The translations under genes and the position numbers were made by a program. From Neisseriaceae bacterium (GTDB lineage Bacteria > Pseudomonadota > Gammaproteobacteria > Burkholderiales > UBA11063): a stretch of 7,250 nt of DNA. Under the pieces are notes generated by a model. It did no database searches and was not told the DNA's origin. It saw only the letters and a program-made list of their open reading frames with translations. Location of the stretch: NCBI GenBank assembly GCA_947499925.1, contig CANMQR010000024.1, positions 1 through 7,250 of the forward strand, given 5' to 3'. The first letter of the stretch is position 1. Each line of letters starts with the position of its first letter. Positions 5,781-7,250 of this stretch are shown in pieces.

Positions 5781-6905
5781 TTAATATTTGCGCCAAACAA
5801 CTCTATTTACGTAATCAATGTAACTATGAATAATTTTTACTACTTTATCCGATACATTTGGCATACTATAATCTGCAACCAAACGATTGTCCAATTGCGC
5901 ACCCTCTATAATTTCAATAGCCTGCATTACATTATCTACATTAAATCCTACCATCATAACAGCCCCCTCTTCCATCCCTTCTGGACGCTCACATGCTTCA
6001 CGCATATTTAGTGCTGGAAAATTTAAAATAGATGATTCTTCATTAATAGTCCCACTATCAGATAATACTAGCTTTGCAGAAGTTTGTAATTTAACATAAT
6101 CACTAAAACCCAAAGGCTTAGATAAATTAACCAGTGGATGAAATTTAGTTTTTAATGCCTCAATTCTATTTCTTGTTCTTGGATGAGTTGATACTATTAT
6201 TGGCAAATCAAACTTAATTGCTAGAGAATTAATAACTTCAACCAATTTATGAAACATATACTCCGGCTCAACATTCTCTTCACGATGAATACTAACAACA
6301 AAAAATTTATCTTTTTTTAATCCCAAACTATTTAATATATCTGAAGATTTTATTTGTGGCTTATAGTAATTCAAAACCTCAAACATTGGGCTACCAGTTT
6401 TAATGACTAAATCTGCTGGCAAACCTTCACTAAGCAGGTACTCACGTGCGATAGTACTATAAGTTAAATTAACATCAGCTACGTGATCAATAATTCTCCT
6501 ATTAATTTCTTCTGGTACTCTCATGTCAAAGCATCGGTTTCCTGCTTCCATATGAAAAATTGGAATCTGTTTTCGCTTTGCTGGAATGGCTGCTAAACAA
6601 CTATTTGTATCACCCAATACTAATAATGCTTCTGGTTTAATATCACTTAATAACTTATCTACGGCAATAATAACATTTCCAATAGTTTCAGCGGCATTTA
6701 CACCACTTGCATTCAAAAAATAATCTGGTTTACGAATACTTAAATCATTAAAAAAAATCTCATTCAATTCATAGTCATAATTCTGCCCGGTATGAACAAT
6801 CTTATGATCGAAGTACAAATCTAATTTAGCCATAACTCGTGAAAGACGAATAATTTCAGGTCTAGTTCCAACTACGGTAACTATCTTACGTTTCTTATAT
6901 ATCAT
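5781..6905 (-). CDS. fnlC: UDP-N-acetylhexosamine 2-epimerase, FnlC/WbjD/CapG type
   Basis: The 374-residue protein belongs to the WecB-like non-hydrolysing UDP-GlcNAc 2-epimerase family: GTRPEIIR (13-20), HTGQNYDYEL (38-47), VLGDTNS (96-102), MEAGNRCFDMRVPEEINRRIIDH (119-141), HREEN (207-211) and SDSGTINEE (282-290). The NRCFDMRVPEE segment and MREACERPEGMEEGAVMMVG (301-320) point to the FnlC/WbjD/CapG branch, which performs the last step of UDP-N-acetyl-L-fucosamine synthesis, over plain WecB. The gene upstream encodes the preceding enzyme of that route, which supports this strongly. Its ATG comes one base after the fnlB stop (TAA-A-ATG), so translation is probably coupled. No strong Shine-Dalgarno is visible apart from a purine-rich GCGAAAGTG inside the end of fnlB. 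The product would supply L-FucNAc for an O antigen or capsule repeat. Confidence 0.93.
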   Translation of the reverse strand: MIYKKRKIVTVVGTRPEIIRLSRVMAKLDLYFDHKIVHTGQNYDYELNEIFFNDLSIRKPDYFLNASGVNAAETIGNVIIAVDKLLSDIKPEALLVLGDTNSCLAAIPAKRKQIPIFHMEAGNRCFDMRVPEEINRRIIDHVADVNLTYSTIAREYLLSEGLPADLVIKTGSPMFEVLNYYKPQIKSSDILNSLGLKKDKFFVVSIHREENVEPEYMFHKLVEVINSLAIKFDLPIIVSTHPRTRNRIEALKTKFHPLVNLSKPLGFSDYVKLQTSAKLVLSDSGTINEESSILNFPALNMREACERPEGMEEGAVMMVGFNVDNVMQAIEIIEGAQLDNRLVADYSMPNVSDKVVKIIHSYIDYVNRVVWRKY

Positions 6906-6906
6906 T

Positions 6907-7250
6907 TTAATTCACTTTCGCTATAATAGTATCAGGGCGTTGACGATCAAAAACTTCATTAGCCCACAACATTACTATCAAAAGACTATCACCAATATTA
7001 GTAATATCATGAGACCAACCTGGTATTGTCTCTACTACTGTTGAAATAGTATCATCAACATTTATTTCATACAACTCATTCGTTAAAATGTGTCTAAACC
7101 GAAATTTGGCAGTGCCTTGAATAATTAAAAACTTTTCTGTCTTTGTATGATGATAATGCCCACCGCGAGTTACACCAGGATGTGCCGTAAAAAAAGAAAA
7201 TTGTCCAGAATTCTTGGTCTTGAGCATCTCTACAAAAACACCACGTTCAT
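6907..7250 (-). CDS. fnlB: C-terminal part of UDP-2-acetamido-2,6-dideoxy-hexulose reductase FnlB/WbjC/CapF
   Basis: Only the last 114 or so codons are inside the window; the frame is open to the right edge and reads ERGVFVEMLKT across it, so the Met at 7227 is internal and not a start. The visible piece is the C-terminal cupin domain of CapF-type enzymes: GVTRGGHYHHTKTEKFL with the HxHH...E metal site, then RFRHI and PGWSHDITN as second cupin motif. The full family protein is about 370 residues, with an N-terminal short-chain dehydrogenase domain that reduces the 4-keto sugar using NADPH; the cupin part catalyses the C3 epimerisation before it. Together with fnlC this marks the UDP-L-FucNAc pathway. 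The first enzyme, fnlA/capE, is expected just beyond the right edge. Confidence 0.93.
   Translation of the reverse strand, partial: ERGVFVEMLKTKNSGQFSFFTAHPGVTRGGHYHHTKTEKFLIIQGTAKFRFRHILTNELYEINVDDTISTVVETIPGWSHDITNIGDSLLIVMLWANEVFDRQRPDTIIAKVN

Noticed and set aside
5826..6099. Two overlapping plus-strand open frames opposite fnlC
   Set aside because: They overlap each other in different frames and mirror the conserved fnlC coding strand, so they are shadows.
7225..7227. ATG as start of a 106-residue stand-alone cupin gene
   Set aside because: The same frame stays open to the window edge and encodes ERGVFVE, which is the expected FnlB/CapF sequence before this Met.

Overview
The window is a fragment of a surface-polysaccharide or lipid-modification gene region from a low-GC Gram-negative bacterium. 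All eight genes lie on the minus strand, so transcription runs from high to low coordinates. The sugar pathways (UDP-L-FucNAc, dTDP-Fuc4N), the lipid-carrier glycosyltransferase and the look of TruB all fit Pseudomonadota, probably gamma- or betaproteobacterial. I cannot name the genus. There is no rRNA, tRNA, CRISPR array or mobile element.

Layout in order of transcription: (1) 7250-6907, the C-terminal cupin part of an FnlB/WbjC/CapF protein, cut by the window edge. (2) 6905-5781, an FnlC/WbjD/CapG UDP-N-acetylhexosamine 2-epimerase, starting one base after the fnlB stop. These two are the later steps of UDP-N-acetyl-L-fucosamine synthesis. (3) 5724-4822, truB, the tRNA pseudouridine-55 synthase, a housekeeping gene out of its usual nusA-infB-rbfA-rpsO context. 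(4) A 177-base gap with a possible stem-loop and a good extended -10 promoter, which probably starts a new transcript. (5) 4644-3724, a GtrB/ArnC-like polyprenyl-phosphate glycosyltransferase. (6) 3680-2787, a sugar N-formyltransferase. (7) 2779-1649, a WecE-type dTDP-4-keto-6-deoxy sugar aminotransferase. (8) 1605-868, a SAM-dependent methyltransferase. (9) 769 to the left edge, a polytopic GT-C type membrane glycosyltransferase. This last gene has no stop inside the window, so a search for complete ORFs misses it.

How they may work together: genes 5-9 have the logic of the Arn lipid A modification pathway (aminotransferase, N-formyltransferase, undecaprenyl-phosphate glycosyltransferase, ArnT-like GT-C enzyme). 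The aminotransferase, however, is WecE-like, so the predicted sugar is 4-amino-4,6-dideoxy-D-galactose (Fuc4N), N-formylated, rather than L-Ara4N. The reading is that dTDP-Fuc4N is made, formylated, loaded on a polyprenyl-phosphate carrier, flipped, and transferred on the outer face to lipid A, O antigen or protein, with a methylation somewhere in the process. This is inferred from gene families and order. The acceptor, a flippase and any ArnD-like deformylase are not in the window.
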